64,000 nucleotides of DNA from JAFGKK01 sp964521085 (GCA_964521085.1 CAZFPL010000011.1:11861-75860), one strand, 5' to 3'. Shown: positions 25,976-34,784, numbered from the stretch's first letter. Numbers and translations are program-made. Notes: generated by a model not told the origin, from the letters alone.

Positions 25976-26404
25976 TCAAGACGCGGGTTCTGTTTTCCTG
26001 GCATGCCAGCAGCCGCTGCTTCCGTCATTGCCTGCCATCGTCCCTTCCATAGACTCCTTTGAAAAACCGACCTCTCCGGTATAAACAACAAAGGGATTAT
26101 AAGGAAACGTCAAGGTAAACTCCCTGCCCTCTGCTTTCCATTTTCCCCCACGATTGACCGCCGGGGCGAAAAATGACCCGTCGGGATATAAGACCCAGGT
26201 TGTCTCCGAAAAACTACCGCATCCCCAGGAATAGAAAACACGCCATTCACCGGACAGGTCTGAATGCGGGGAATCGGAAATCCGGGGGGAGGGTGTGCCC
26301 GCCGACCCGGCAGTCTGACTCGGCGGTCGAAATAGACCGCTTGTCTTTGAACATCCGAGAATCAGGAAGCCGGCGACAGCCAGGACGATCCAAATCCTTC
26401 TCAA
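25976..26404 (-). CDS. Small lipoprotein of unknown function
   Basis: 142 aa from TTG 26404, chosen because GGAG lies about 9 nt upstream and translation then begins with a clean signal peptide (LRRIWIVLAVAGFLILGC). The upstream ATG at 26446 would add 14 residues without an SD. After the lipid-modified Cys comes a Ser/Pro linker and a beta-rich domain with an internal pair of Trp-Gly-Cys/Gly-Cys-Trp segments, possibly a disulfide (WGCGSF and SSGCWHA). The domain reads like a small calycin or META-like sandwich, but I cannot name it. Confidence 0.65.
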   Translation of the reverse strand: MRRIWIVLAVAGFLILGCSKTSGLFRPPSQTAGSAGTPSPRISDSPHSDLSGEWRVFYSWGCGSFSETTWVLYPDGSFFAPAVNRGGKWKAEGREFTLTFPYNPFVVYTGEVGFSKESMEGTMAGNDGSSGCWHARKTEPAS

Positions 26405-26598
26405 GGGAAAATCTCCATGATCACGACGGTGAAATGCACATGGCATCCGGGAAAGTAATCGGATTCGCCGCTTTTTTTTAGTATGGCCGGAGAAGTCCGC
26501 CGCGGCCGTCCTTGCGGTTCCAGACGTTCATGGCGGGAAAACCGGATTCTTCTATCCGATATTATAATCAACCCTACTCCAGCATCAGGAGAATCCTT

Positions 26599-27453
26599 AT
26601 GGATTTCACACCAACCCTCGCGGATGTACTTCAATCGGCGGATAAACTCATTGCCGCGGCGATCGCCGAGGACATCGGTCCGGGAGATGCCACCAGCCTG
26701 GCTATTTTCTCTCCCTATGCCAAGGCGCGCGCCACGATCATCGCAAAAGAGCCGGGGGTCATCGCCGGATTGCCCGTCGCAAGAGCGGTGTTTGCGAAAG
26801 CAGACCCAAACGTCATCTTCGCCACCGTAGTGTCCGACGGCGCGAAAGTAAAACCCATGGATGTCCTGGTGAACCTGGAAGGAGGTTTGGTGTCCATCCT
26901 TTCCCTGGAGCGGATCGTCTTGAATTTCCTGCAACGCCTTTCCGGAATTGCGTCCTTCGCGGCGGAATTTGTTCAGGCGGTAAAAGGCACCCATGCGGTC
27001 ATCCTGGATTCGCGGAAAACAACCCCTGGGTACCGCGCCCTGGAGAAGTATGCCGTGCGGATCGGAGGAGCGATGAACCACCGGCGCGGCTTATACGATA
27101 TGCTGATGGTGAAGGACAACCATATCAAGGCGGTCAAATCACTCACCATGGCCGTCCGCCGGGCGCGCCAAAGTTACCCCTCGCTTCCCCTGGAAGTGGA
27201 AGTGGATTCCCTGGATCATCTGAAAGAAGCCTTGTCCCTTCCGGTGGATCGCATCCTGCTGGACAACATGGATGTGGAGATGATTCACAAGGCCGTGGTC
27301 CTTGGGGATAACCGGGTGCCTCTGGAAGTTTCGGGGGGTGTAACCCTCGAGAACGTCCGCCAGATTGCCGAAACCGGCGTGAATTATATTTCCGTGGGGG
27401 CGCTGACTCATTCTGCGCCGGGTCTCGATCTCAGCCTGGAAATTATCGGCTGA
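26599..27453 (+). CDS. nadC: Nicotinate-nucleotide pyrophosphorylase (carboxylating)
   Basis: Converts quinolinate and PRPP to nicotinate mononucleotide. 284 aa from ATG 26599, which has AGGAGA upstream. Conserved segments: EDIGPGDATS, LNFLQRLSGIAS, DSRKTTPGYRALEKYAVRIGG (Arg/Lys substrate site), MVKDNH, EVEVDSL and the glycine-rich SGGVTLENV/GVNYISVGALTHS phosphate site. First gene of the nadC-nadA-nadB cluster, 25 nt before nadA. A TATAAT at 26563-26568 may be its -10, but no good -35 is seen. Confidence 0.95.
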   Translation: MDFTPTLADVLQSADKLIAAAIAEDIGPGDATSLAIFSPYAKARATIIAKEPGVIAGLPVARAVFAKADPNVIFATVVSDGAKVKPMDVLVNLEGGLVSILSLERIVLNFLQRLSGIASFAAEFVQAVKGTHAVILDSRKTTPGYRALEKYAVRIGGAMNHRRGLYDMLMVKDNHIKAVKSLTMAVRRARQSYPSLPLEVEVDSLDHLKEALSLPVDRILLDNMDVEMIHKAVVLGDNRVPLEVSGGVTLENVRQIAETGVNYISVGALTHSAPGLDLSLEIIG

Positions 27454-27478
27454 TGTCCCACTTCGCTTGCATAATCTG

Positions 27479-28540
27479 ATGACCATACAGGATTCCCCGG
27501 AACGGATAATTGAAGCCGCCAAGCAACGGTTTGGGAAGGAACTGGTCATCCTCGGCCATCATTATCAAAAGGACGAGGTGATCCGCTTCGCGGATTTTCG
27601 CGGCGATTCCTTGAAGTTGGCCCGCGATGCGGCGGCCAGCCGGGAGGCGAAGTACATCATTTTCTGCGGGGTGCACTTCATGGCGGAGACAGCCGCTATC
27701 CTGGTCCGTCCCGGACAGGTGGTGCTCCTTCCCGAGCCCGAAGCCTTATGCCCGCTGGCGGAGAAGGCGGATCTGTTTCTGGTGGAAGATGCATGGAAGC
27801 AGCTGGGGGAATATTTGGATGTGGACCATGGCATCATGCCGGTTACCTACGTTAATTCCGAAGCGGTATTAAAAGCCTTTTGTGGAAAGCACGGCGGGTC
27901 GGTATGCACTTCCTCCAACGCGCGCGGAATCCTGGAATGGGCCCGCGCCCGCCGGCCGTGCACTTTTTTCTTCCCCGACCAGCATCTGGGACGCAATACC
28001 GGAGTGCGAATGGGAATCCCCCTTGAACGAATGCCGCTTTGGGATCCACGGGAACCGCTTGGCGGGATCGACCGGGAGGATCTCCGGACTGCCGAAGTCA
28101 TCCTTTGGAAGGGCTGGTGCTACGTCCACCAGCGTTTCCTTCCCGCCCATGTCCGGGTGGCCCGGGAAGCGTACCCCGGCATCCGCGTCTGGGTCCATCT
28201 CGAATGCACCCAGGAAGTGGTCCGGCTTGCGGATGACGCGGGATCGACCGCCGACATCATCCGCCTTGTGGATTCCGCGCCCGCAGGTACCCGCTGGGCG
28301 ATCGGCACGGAAGGAAACCTAGTGAACCGCCTGGCGCGGCAGCATCCCGAGCAGGAAATCCATTTGCTTTCGCCCACGCCCAATAACTGCATTACGATGA
28401 ATAAAACCACGCTTTCCTCCCTGGCGCGGGTTGCCGGGGGACTCCTGCGCGGTGAAGAAATCAATCCGATTCGCGTCCCGCCGGATGTGGCGGAACCCGC
28501 CCGGACGGCGCTGGAACGCATGCTGGAGGTCCGTGAATGA
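27479..28540 (+). CDS. nadA: Quinolinate synthase
   Basis: Condenses iminoaspartate with dihydroxyacetone phosphate to give quinolinate, using a 4Fe-4S cluster. 353 aa from ATG 27479; an upstream TTG at 27467 is the alternative, neither has a clear SD, so translation may be coupled to nadC. ILGHHYQKDEV and the three expected cysteines are present: IFCGVHFMAE (Cys63), VHLECTQEV and NNCITMNK. Its TGA overlaps the nadB ATG. With nadB it forms the quinolinate synthetase pair. Confidence 0.95.
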   Translation: MTIQDSPERIIEAAKQRFGKELVILGHHYQKDEVIRFADFRGDSLKLARDAAASREAKYIIFCGVHFMAETAAILVRPGQVVLLPEPEALCPLAEKADLFLVEDAWKQLGEYLDVDHGIMPVTYVNSEAVLKAFCGKHGGSVCTSSNARGILEWARARRPCTFFFPDQHLGRNTGVRMGIPLERMPLWDPREPLGGIDREDLRTAEVILWKGWCYVHQRFLPAHVRVAREAYPGIRVWVHLECTQEVVRLADDAGSTADIIRLVDSAPAGTRWAIGTEGNLVNRLARQHPEQEIHLLSPTPNNCITMNKTTLSSLARVAGGLLRGEEINPIRVPPDVAEPARTALERMLEVRE

Positions 28541-30123
28541 ACCTTGTACAGTCTGATGTCTTGATCATCGGTTGCGGGATTGCGGGCGCCAGCGCCGCAC
28601 TCAGACTCTCGGAAGACCGCGAGCGTCAGATTACTGTCATCACCCGCGCAGCCGATTTGGAAGAGAGCAATACCCGGTATGCCCAGGGTGGCATTGTCGT
28701 TCTGGGGAAGAACGACAGCCCCCGACAACTGATCCGGGATATTTTGGAGGCGGGCGCGGGTTTGAGCCTTCCTTCCGCGGCGGAGATCCTCGCCTCGGAA
28801 GGCCCGCAGTTGGTGCAGGAACTCCTGATCGATAAAGCCGGCGTGGGGTTTGATCGGTCCGCCGACGGCGGATTTGATTTTGGTCGGGAGGCGGCCCATT
28901 CTCTTCCGCGCGTACTGCATGTGGGGGATGCCACGGGCAAGGCCATCATCCAGGGTTTGCACCGATTGATGCGTGACCGCCCGAACATCCGCTTTGTCAA
29001 TTCCGCAACGGCGGTGGACCTGATCACCTTCCCGCACCATGCGCGCGATCCGCTTGCCGTATACCAGCCGATTACCTGCCATGGGGCGTACGTGTTTGAC
29101 GGGACCGACGGCAGCGTGAATCGCTATCTGGCGGGCGTGACCATTTTGGCCACGGGAGGTCTGGGGCGGATTTACCGCTATACCTCCAACCCCGAAGGCG
29201 CCCGCGGTGACGGCTTGGCGATGGCCGACCGCGCCGGCGCACGGGTGATCAACGCCGAATTCATACAATTCCATCCGACCGTGTTCGCCGGCCCCAGCGG
29301 CGAAGGCTTTCTCATCTCCGAGGCGGTGCGGGGGGAGGGCGGCCGCCTGCTGACTCCGGACGGGCGTGCGTTTATGGCGGAGTATGCCCCCGAGTGGAAG
29401 GAGCTTGCGCCGCGCGATATCGTGGCGCGGGCGATCCACCGCGAGATGGTCGTCCACGATTACCCCCACGTTCTACTCGATATCTCCTTTCTCCCCGCGG
29501 AGCAGATTAAAAGCCGGTTCCCGACGATCTACGCGCGCTGCCTGGAGGCCGGATTCGATATGACCTGCGAACCGATCCCGGTGGTGCCGGCGGAGCATTA
29601 TTCCTGCGGCGGAATTTGGACGGATCCCGACGGGCGCACGACGATCCCCGGCCTATACGCCGTGGGCGAGGTTGCATGCACGGGATTGCACGGTGCCAAC
29701 CGCCTGGCGAGCACCTCCCTTTTGGAGGGCTTGGTGTGGGGCCGGCGCGCCGCCCAGCATATCGCCGCGTCCGACGCCTTCCCGAAAGCAGATCCGAACC
29801 AGGTGCCGGCCTGGGAACCGGGCATAAGCGAGGAAGCCGACCCCGCTCTGATCTGGCGGGATGTGCGCACCATCCAATATACGATGTGGCATTACGTGGG
29901 ATTGATCCGGTCCTCCGTCCGGTTGAACCGTGCGCTCAGCGACCTGTACCATCTCAATGAAGAGATCGAAGGCTTCTACCGCACGACGCATCTGAGTGAC
30001 CCCTTGATCGGCCTGCGGCACAGCATCCGCGCGGCGCTGGTGGTGGCAACCGCCGCCAAGCACAACCGCTCCAGCATCGGCTGCCATTATCTGGAGGACG
30101 GCAAGCAGGCGGGAGTATTATAA
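28537..30123 (+). CDS. nadB: L-aspartate oxidase
   Basis: Flavoprotein that oxidises aspartate to iminoaspartate for NadA. 528 aa. FAD-binding GCGIAGASAALRLSE (residues 8-22), NTRYAQGGI, HVGDATGKAI, the active-site region EFIQFHPTVF with SEAVRGEGGRL, and the C-terminal EVACTGLHGANRLASTSLLEGLVWGRRAA are all present. Starts within the nadA stop (ATGA), so the products are made in step. Fumarate or oxygen could be the electron acceptor; with the rest of the window this is undetermined. Confidence 0.95.
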   Translation: MNLVQSDVLIIGCGIAGASAALRLSEDRERQITVITRAADLEESNTRYAQGGIVVLGKNDSPRQLIRDILEAGAGLSLPSAAEILASEGPQLVQELLIDKAGVGFDRSADGGFDFGREAAHSLPRVLHVGDATGKAIIQGLHRLMRDRPNIRFVNSATAVDLITFPHHARDPLAVYQPITCHGAYVFDGTDGSVNRYLAGVTILATGGLGRIYRYTSNPEGARGDGLAMADRAGARVINAEFIQFHPTVFAGPSGEGFLISEAVRGEGGRLLTPDGRAFMAEYAPEWKELAPRDIVARAIHREMVVHDYPHVLLDISFLPAEQIKSRFPTIYARCLEAGFDMTCEPIPVVPAEHYSCGGIWTDPDGRTTIPGLYAVGEVACTGLHGANRLASTSLLEGLVWGRRAAQHIAASDAFPKADPNQVPAWEPGISEEADPALIWRDVRTIQYTMWHYVGLIRSSVRLNRALSDLYHLNEEIEGFYRTTHLSDPLIGLRHSIRAALVVATAAKHNRSSIGCHYLEDGKQAGVL

Positions 30124-30126
30124 AAT

Positions 30127-30598
30127 CCACGAAGGGCACGAAGAGCACGAAGAATTAATAAAAAAAAATTGAACAGGGGGAAAAATGGAAAAGTTGCTTT
30201 TTCAAGAAGAGGTCTACGAGATCATTGGCTGCTCCATTGAGGTACATCGAGTTCTTGGATCAGGTTTCCTGGAAGCGGTTTATCAGGAAGCTTTGGAGTA
30301 CGAGTTGCGACAAAAAGCAATTTCGTACGAGGTAAATAAACCCCTCGTGGTTACGTATAAGGGGATCCGTTTACATAAAGAATATGTCGCAGATTTTGTC
30401 TGCAAAGAAAAAATTCTTCTAGAATTAAAAGCGCTGGATGGCTTAACCGGCAGAGAAGAGTCGCAGATAACTAATTATTTAAAAGTATCTAAATACCGTA
30501 TAGGTTTACTCATCAACTTCGGTAGTCACCGGAGGCTGGAATGGAAGAGGATGATTGTCTGACGAAAGAATTCTTAGTGACCTTCGTGCTCTTCGTGG
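30127..30598 (+). mobile_element. Repeat-bounded GxxExxY element
   Basis: Left arm 30127-30153 is three 9-nt units (CCACGAAGG, GCACGAAGA, GCACGAAGA) followed by ATT. The right arm 30569-30598 is the inverted version (AATTCTTAGTGACC... ending CTTCGTGG), again three 9-nt units. The 472-bp unit encloses one AT-rich gene and sits exactly between nadB and an oxidoreductase. Base composition differs sharply from both neighbours. A gene-less relative lies at 34655-34723. I infer a mobilisable or REP-like element; no target-site duplication is obvious. Confidence 0.6.
30185..30562 (+). CDS. GxxExxY protein
   Basis: 125 aa, short protein family named for GSGFLEAVYQEALEYEL (residues 25-41, containing GxxExxY). 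The later part has YVADFVCKEKILLELKAL, which resembles the D-x-n-ExK core of PD-(D/E)XK nucleases, so nuclease ancestry is likely though activity is unproven. ATG 30185 follows a GGGGG stretch. The gene is much more AT-rich than its neighbours and is enclosed by inverted 9-nt-repeat arms, which suggests recent arrival. Family members are often found with such repeats or inside rRNA intervening sequences. Confidence 0.88.
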   Translation: MEKLLFQEEVYEIIGCSIEVHRVLGSGFLEAVYQEALEYELRQKAISYEVNKPLVVTYKGIRLHKEYVADFVCKEKILLELKALDGLTGREESQITNYLKVSKYRIGLLINFGSHRRLEWKRMIV

Positions 30599-30608
30599 AG
30601 AAAAAGAT

Positions 30609-31928
30609 ATGAAGATAGCTGTGATCGGAGCAGGTGTGGGCGGGCTGGCGGCGGCGTATGATCTGGCACGCGCCGGCCATGCGGTCACGGTCTATGAAGC
30701 GGATGCGGCGCCCGGCGGACTCGGCGGCGGATTCCGCGACCCGGCGTGGGAGTGGAGTGTCGAAAAGTATTACCGGCACTGGTTCACCTCCGACCGGGAT
30801 ATCCTGGGTTTCATCCGCGAGCTCGGGTGGGGGCGGAATATCGTCGTCCGGCGGCCGGTCACGGCCGTCTTCCATGAGGGAAAATTCTACGCCCTCGACA
30901 GCATCCCGTCCTGGCTGGCGTTTCCGGGGTTGCCGATCCCGCTGCGCTTTTGGAACCTGCTTGTCGCCGGCTCTTTCCTGAAGCTGAATCCCTTCTGGAA
31001 ATGGATGGAGGAGTATCCGGCCGACGCGTGGATGCGCCGCTGGTTCGGAAGCCGCATTTATGACAAGATGTGGAAACCGCTCCTGATCGGAAAATTCGGC
31101 GAGGAAAATTATCGATTAATCCCGATGTCGTGGTTCTGGGCAAGGATGCATTCCCGCACGCCGCAACTGACCACCTATGCGGGAGGAATGCAGGCCTTCC
31201 TTGATCAACTGGCCGGCCGCCTGGGAACTATGGGAGTGACCCTCCGCTTTTCTTCCCCTGTCCGCGGAGTGTCGGCCCGTCCGGAGGGAGGATTCGAACT
31301 CCGCTTATCTTCCGGAAAAGAATCCTTCGACACGTGTCTTTCGACCACATCCCCGCATCAATTCGCCGATATGGCGTCCGGGCTTCCGGCGGAATACCTC
31401 TCGCAGCTGAAATCCCTCCGTCACATGGGCGCCGTGGTCATGGTCTTTGCGCTTTCCCATCAGCTTTCTACACAGGGTGTGTATTGGCATAATCTCCCCA
31501 AAGACGCCGGTTTCCCTTTTTTAGCTATGGTGGAGCACACCAATTTTCTTTCCACCGAGCATTTCGGCGGAGATCATATCGTTTATTGCGGGGATTATCT
31601 TCCACTCGGGCATGAATATTTCTCCCTAACGAAGGAGGAGCTTCAGAAGCGGTTCCTCGCCGTCCTTCCGCGGTTTAATCCGGATTTCCGGCCCGATTGG
31701 GTGAAAAAGTCCTGGCTTTCCAAAGCCGAATACGCCCAGCCCGTTCCGCAACTGCGCCATTCAAGGAATATCCCGGATGTGCGGACACCGTTGCGTGGAT
31801 TGTATTTCGCATGCATGAGTCAGGTATATCCGTGGGACCGCGGAATGAATTATGCCGTGCGTCTCGCCCGTCAGGCGGCAGGAATGATACTGCAGGAGTC
31901 AACCAAGCAGGGCGCTGCAAGAGGGTGA
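30609..31928 (+). CDS. FAD-dependent oxidoreductase (amine oxidase / protoporphyrinogen oxidase-like)
   Basis: 439 aa from ATG 30609. The N-terminus has the dinucleotide-binding fold VIGAGVGGLAAAYDLARAGHAVTVYEAD, followed by GGLGGGF. Middle segments such as YDKMWKPLLIGKFGE and the C-terminal RGLYFACMSQVYPWDRGMNYAVR follow the NAD(P)/FAD amine oxidase-like group that includes HpnE/UDP-galactopyranose-mutase-like proteins. Soluble or membrane-peripheral. Substrate could be a prenyl, porphyrin or sugar compound; neighbours do not decide. Only 10 nt separate it from the right arm of the GxxExxY element. Confidence 0.8.
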   Translation: MKIAVIGAGVGGLAAAYDLARAGHAVTVYEADAAPGGLGGGFRDPAWEWSVEKYYRHWFTSDRDILGFIRELGWGRNIVVRRPVTAVFHEGKFYALDSIPSWLAFPGLPIPLRFWNLLVAGSFLKLNPFWKWMEEYPADAWMRRWFGSRIYDKMWKPLLIGKFGEENYRLIPMSWFWARMHSRTPQLTTYAGGMQAFLDQLAGRLGTMGVTLRFSSPVRGVSARPEGGFELRLSSGKESFDTCLSTTSPHQFADMASGLPAEYLSQLKSLRHMGAVVMVFALSHQLSTQGVYWHNLPKDAGFPFLAMVEHTNFLSTEHFGGDHIVYCGDYLPLGHEYFSLTKEELQKRFLAVLPRFNPDFRPDWVKKSWLSKAEYAQPVPQLRHSRNIPDVRTPLRGLYFACMSQVYPWDRGMNYAVRLARQAAGMILQESTKQGAARG

Positions 31929-32049
31929 GGAAGTCGGCCGAGCCCGCAACGGCGGAGTGGGCCGGGGTAACCCGCGGTTTGCGCGGGCGTATCGAGGCCG
32001 AAGAAATTATTGGGAAACGTTTTTAACTCGGATAAGGATCAATACAAGA

Positions 32050-32643
32050 TTATCGATAAAGCGCATTCCGCCGGATGATCTCCGCGACGGCATCCGGCAC
32101 CTGACCGGGGATGTCTTTCCCCTGTTTTATCCGGTGGCGGATTCCCGTGGAGGAGATATCCATCGGCGGCGCATGGATAAAAACGGTCCGCCGTGCGATT
32201 CCGGGGACGAATTTCTCCAGACGCGCCATTCCAACCCGGGTACCGGGCCGGCGCAAGACGGCCAGTGTGCACAAGCGGATCAATTGCTTCGGATGATGCC
32301 AGCGGAGCATATCCCGCAGGGAATCCCCTCCCAGGACCAGTGTGAATTCCGTGTTCGGGTACTTTTTGTGCAGGATGCGCAGCGTATCCACCATGTAATG
32401 CGGACCGGGCCGCTGCGCCTCCACTTCGCATAATTCGAAAGATGGATTTCCGGCTGTCGCCGCCAACAGCATTTCGCGTCGCAGGGAATAGGATGTAATC
32501 CGGTCGTCCTTGTGGGGAGGATCCGGCGTCAGCACCCACAGCACACGCGCCAATCCCAGCTGGCGCATGGATTCACTGGCCAGCGCGAGGTGGGCGTTGT
32601 GTGGTGGATCGAACGTCCCGCCGAGGATTCCTAATCCTTCCAT
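32050..32643 (-). CDS. nadD: Nicotinate-nucleotide adenylyltransferase
   Basis: Transfers AMP from ATP to nicotinate mononucleotide. 197 aa with GGTFDPPHNAHL (the HxGH-like site reads HNAH, residues 8-19) and the ISSTGIRHRI phosphate-binding signature (about 170). The ATG lies inside the obgE coding sequence, 13 nt before its stop, so translation is coupled to obgE. It completes NAD synthesis from quinolinate together with nadABC 2-6 kb away on the other strand. Confidence 0.95.
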   Translation of the reverse strand: MEGLGILGGTFDPPHNAHLALASESMRQLGLARVLWVLTPDPPHKDDRITSYSLRREMLLAATAGNPSFELCEVEAQRPGPHYMVDTLRILHKKYPNTEFTLVLGGDSLRDMLRWHHPKQLIRLCTLAVLRRPGTRVGMARLEKFVPGIARRTVFIHAPPMDISSTGIRHRIKQGKDIPGQVPDAVAEIIRRNALYR

Positions 32644-33893
32644 TCCAACTCATGCTTTCCGATCCGGACCAAATCCCCCGGCTGCACGCCGGCTTTCTGA
32701 AGCGCACGGTATATTCCGACGAGCTCCAGAATGCGTTGGAACCGGGCGACGGCTTCGTCGAGTTCCCAATAGGTCATCTCCGCAGCGCGTTCGATCCGTT
32801 TCCCCTTCACCCGCCATCCCCCGTCGGCTTCCCGTTCGATCGAAAACGCGGAGACATCCTCCGCCGCCCGGTACACCGGGAGGTCTGGCGGGTGCGCGGC
32901 GGGCGGCATCTCTTCCAAGAGCTGCGCGGCGCGATTTAGAACCTCCCGCGTCCCCTGCCGGGTCAAGGCCGAGACGGCGTAGGATTCGAATCCCTTTGAT
33001 TTTAATTCGTCCCGCAACGCGGTCCAGCGTTCCTGCGCGTCGGGCAGATCCATTTTATTGACGGCGACCACTTGCGGCTTGTGTGCCAGTTCCGGATCGA
33101 AAAGTGCCAGCTCGGTGTTGATCTGCGAAAAATCCGCCAGCGGATCGGCGCCGGCACCGTCGAGCAGATGAATCAAGACGCGGGTGCGTTGAATGTGGCG
33201 CAGGAAGTCGAATCCAAGACCGGTCCCGGCGTGCGCGCCCTCGATTAATCCGGGAATGTCGGCCAGCACAACGGTCTGGAAACCGTCGAGCGAGGCGACG
33301 CCAAGGTTGGGTTCGGTCGTGGTAAAGGGGTAGGGGGCAATCTTCGGTTTGGCGGCGGTGACCGCTGCAAGAAATGTGGATTTGCCGGTATTGGGGGCGC
33401 CCACCAGGCCGATGTCGGCGATCAACCGGAGTTCGAGGTGCAGTTCCTTCTCCTCACCCGGTGCGCCTTTTTCGGCGACCTGCGGGGTTTGGTTGCTGGC
33501 CGAGGCGAAGTGCGGATTGCCGCGGCCGCCCCGTCCGCCGCGCGCCACGCGCATCCGCTGGCCGTCTTCGACCAGATCGCCGAGCAGTCTCCCCTCGGGA
33601 AGCTCGTGCACCATCGTTCCGGGAGGGACGGCAATGATGGCATCGGCGCCCGATTTTCCGGTTTTGTTGAGGGTGCCGCCCTTCGCGCCGTCCTCGGCGT
33701 GGAAGGAGTGGACGTTGCGGAAGCGGTAGAGGGTATTCAGCTTCCGATCGACCTCCAGGTAGACGCTTCCGCCGTGCCCGCCGTCCCCTCCGTCGGGTCC
33801 GCCGCGCGTGACGAATTTTTCACGATGGAAGTGCATCATGCCGTTTCCGCCCCGGCCGGCTTGTATGCTGATTTTCGCTTCATCCAAAAACAT
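32631..33893 (-). CDS. obgE: GTPase Obg
   Basis: Ribosome-associated GTPase involved in 50S maturation and stress. 420 aa. Glycine-rich Obg fold (residues 1-158: GGNGMMHF, RGGPDGGDGGHGG), G domain with GAPNTGKSTF (G1), DIPGLIEGAHAGTGLGFDFLRHI (G3) and NKMD (G4), then a C-terminal OCT domain with WRVKGKRIER. All three expected domains are complete. First gene of an obgE-nadD pair; the near-consensus Rex operator at 33914-33931 lies only 21 bp upstream of its start. Confidence 0.95.
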   Translation of the reverse strand: MFLDEAKISIQAGRGGNGMMHFHREKFVTRGGPDGGDGGHGGSVYLEVDRKLNTLYRFRNVHSFHAEDGAKGGTLNKTGKSGADAIIAVPPGTMVHELPEGRLLGDLVEDGQRMRVARGGRGGRGNPHFASASNQTPQVAEKGAPGEEKELHLELRLIADIGLVGAPNTGKSTFLAAVTAAKPKIAPYPFTTTEPNLGVASLDGFQTVVLADIPGLIEGAHAGTGLGFDFLRHIQRTRVLIHLLDGAGADPLADFSQINTELALFDPELAHKPQVVAVNKMDLPDAQERWTALRDELKSKGFESYAVSALTRQGTREVLNRAAQLLEEMPPAAHPPDLPVYRAAEDVSAFSIEREADGGWRVKGKRIERAAEMTYWELDEAVARFQRILELVGIYRALQKAGVQPGDLVRIGKHELEWKD

Positions 33894-33913
33894 TGGTTGC
33901 CCAAACCCTTCAA

Positions 33914-33931
33914 TTGTGATACATTTCTCAA
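33914..33931. promoter_or_regulatory. rex: Rex operator between obgE and rex
   Basis: TTGTGATACATTTCTCAA matches the Rex consensus TTGTGAA-N4-TTCACAA with one mismatch in each half-site. It lies 20 bp upstream of obgE on one side and about 60 bp upstream of rex on the other. Rex binds when NADH is low and leaves the DNA when NADH rises, so it may autoregulate and also control obgE-nadD. Confidence 0.75.
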
Positions 33932-33989
33932 TCGGAGTTTATCATCATTTTGACGTTTTCCGCGCCGATCCGTGCGGATGGAGCAAGAG

Positions 33990-34628
33990 ATGCCTCACAA
34001 ATCCGCTTCTGTCAAGCCTATTCCGGATATTGTCGTCGGCCGCCTGCCATTTTACCTGCGCACCCTCCGCGCGCTGGCCGCCGAAGGCCAGGAAATCACG
34101 TCCTCTTTGGAGCTGGGCGCGCGTCTGGGATTGACCTCGGCTCAAATCCGCAAGGATCTCTCTTATTTCGGAGAGTTCGGCAAGCAGGGCCTGGGCTACA
34201 ACATTTCCTTCCTCGTCGGGCAGCTGCGCCGAATCTTGAAAGTAGACCGCGTCTGGGGGGTTGTGTTGGTGGGATTCGGCGACCTCGGCCGGGCCATCGC
34301 GCATTACCACGGTTTTCATGATCGCGGCTTCGAAATCCGCATGGTATTCGACAATGATCCGGCCAAGGTCGGACAATCCCTGACGGGCTTCTCGATCGAA
34401 GATATGGAAACCATGGTCGAAAAAGTCCGTGCGGCGAAGATCCGTGTTGCCATGCTGGCCGTGCCGGCCACCGCCGCACAGAAGGTCTCGGACCTGCTGA
34501 TCAAGGCGGGTGTGAAAGCCATCCTCAATTACGCGCCCACGGCCCTCGGCGTTCCAAAAGGGGTCACCGTTCAAAACATCGATCCGGCGGCCCATATGCA
34601 GCACATGACCTATTACCTCGAACCATAA
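33990..34628 (+). CDS. rex: Redox-sensing transcriptional repressor Rex
   Basis: Senses the NADH/NAD+ ratio. 212 aa from ATG 33990, chosen for GGAG 6 nt upstream; upstream in-frame ATG 33978 and GTG 33972 are possible. N-terminal winged helix with RLPFYLRTLRAL and SAQIRKDLSYFGEFGKQGLGY (recognition helix), then a Rossmann fold with VGFGDLGRAIAHY and AMLAVPATAAQ, and a C-terminal swapped helix with the NYAPTALGVP loop. Full length for the family. It faces obgE-nadD across a Rex site. Confidence 0.95.
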   Translation: MPHKSASVKPIPDIVVGRLPFYLRTLRALAAEGQEITSSLELGARLGLTSAQIRKDLSYFGEFGKQGLGYNISFLVGQLRRILKVDRVWGVVLVGFGDLGRAIAHYHGFHDRGFEIRMVFDNDPAKVGQSLTGFSIEDMETMVEKVRAAKIRVAMLAVPATAAQKVSDLLIKAGVKAILNYAPTALGVPKGVTVQNIDPAAHMQHMTYYLEP

Positions 34629-34654
34629 AAATAACCGCGCCGAAAAACCTTTTC

Positions 34655-34723
34655 ACCGCAAAGCCGCGAAGGACGCGAAGAATTATTTTTAAAAAAACTT
34701 AGCGGTCTTTGCGCCTTCGCGGT
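34655..34723. repeat. Short inverted-repeat element related to the GxxExxY element
   Basis: Left arm 34655-34681: ACCGCAAAG, CCGCGAAGG, ACGCGAAGA, then ATT. Right arm (34697-34723) is the reverse of ACCGCGAAG, GCGCAAAGA, CCGCTAAGT. Again three 9-nt xCGCxAAGx units per arm, with an AT-rich 12-base centre and no gene. Same architecture as 30127-30598 with CGC instead of CAC in the core. Located just downstream of rex, where it could also stop transcription. Confidence 0.7.
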
Positions 34724-34784
34724 TATTGGGTTTTGTGATTAATAATTATTCTACGCTTTGAATTATTGGATATGCCGTAAAAGG

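Noticed and set aside
34733..34752. Second Rex site after the inverted repeat
   Set aside because: TTTGTGATTAATAATTATTC has only the left half of the operator.
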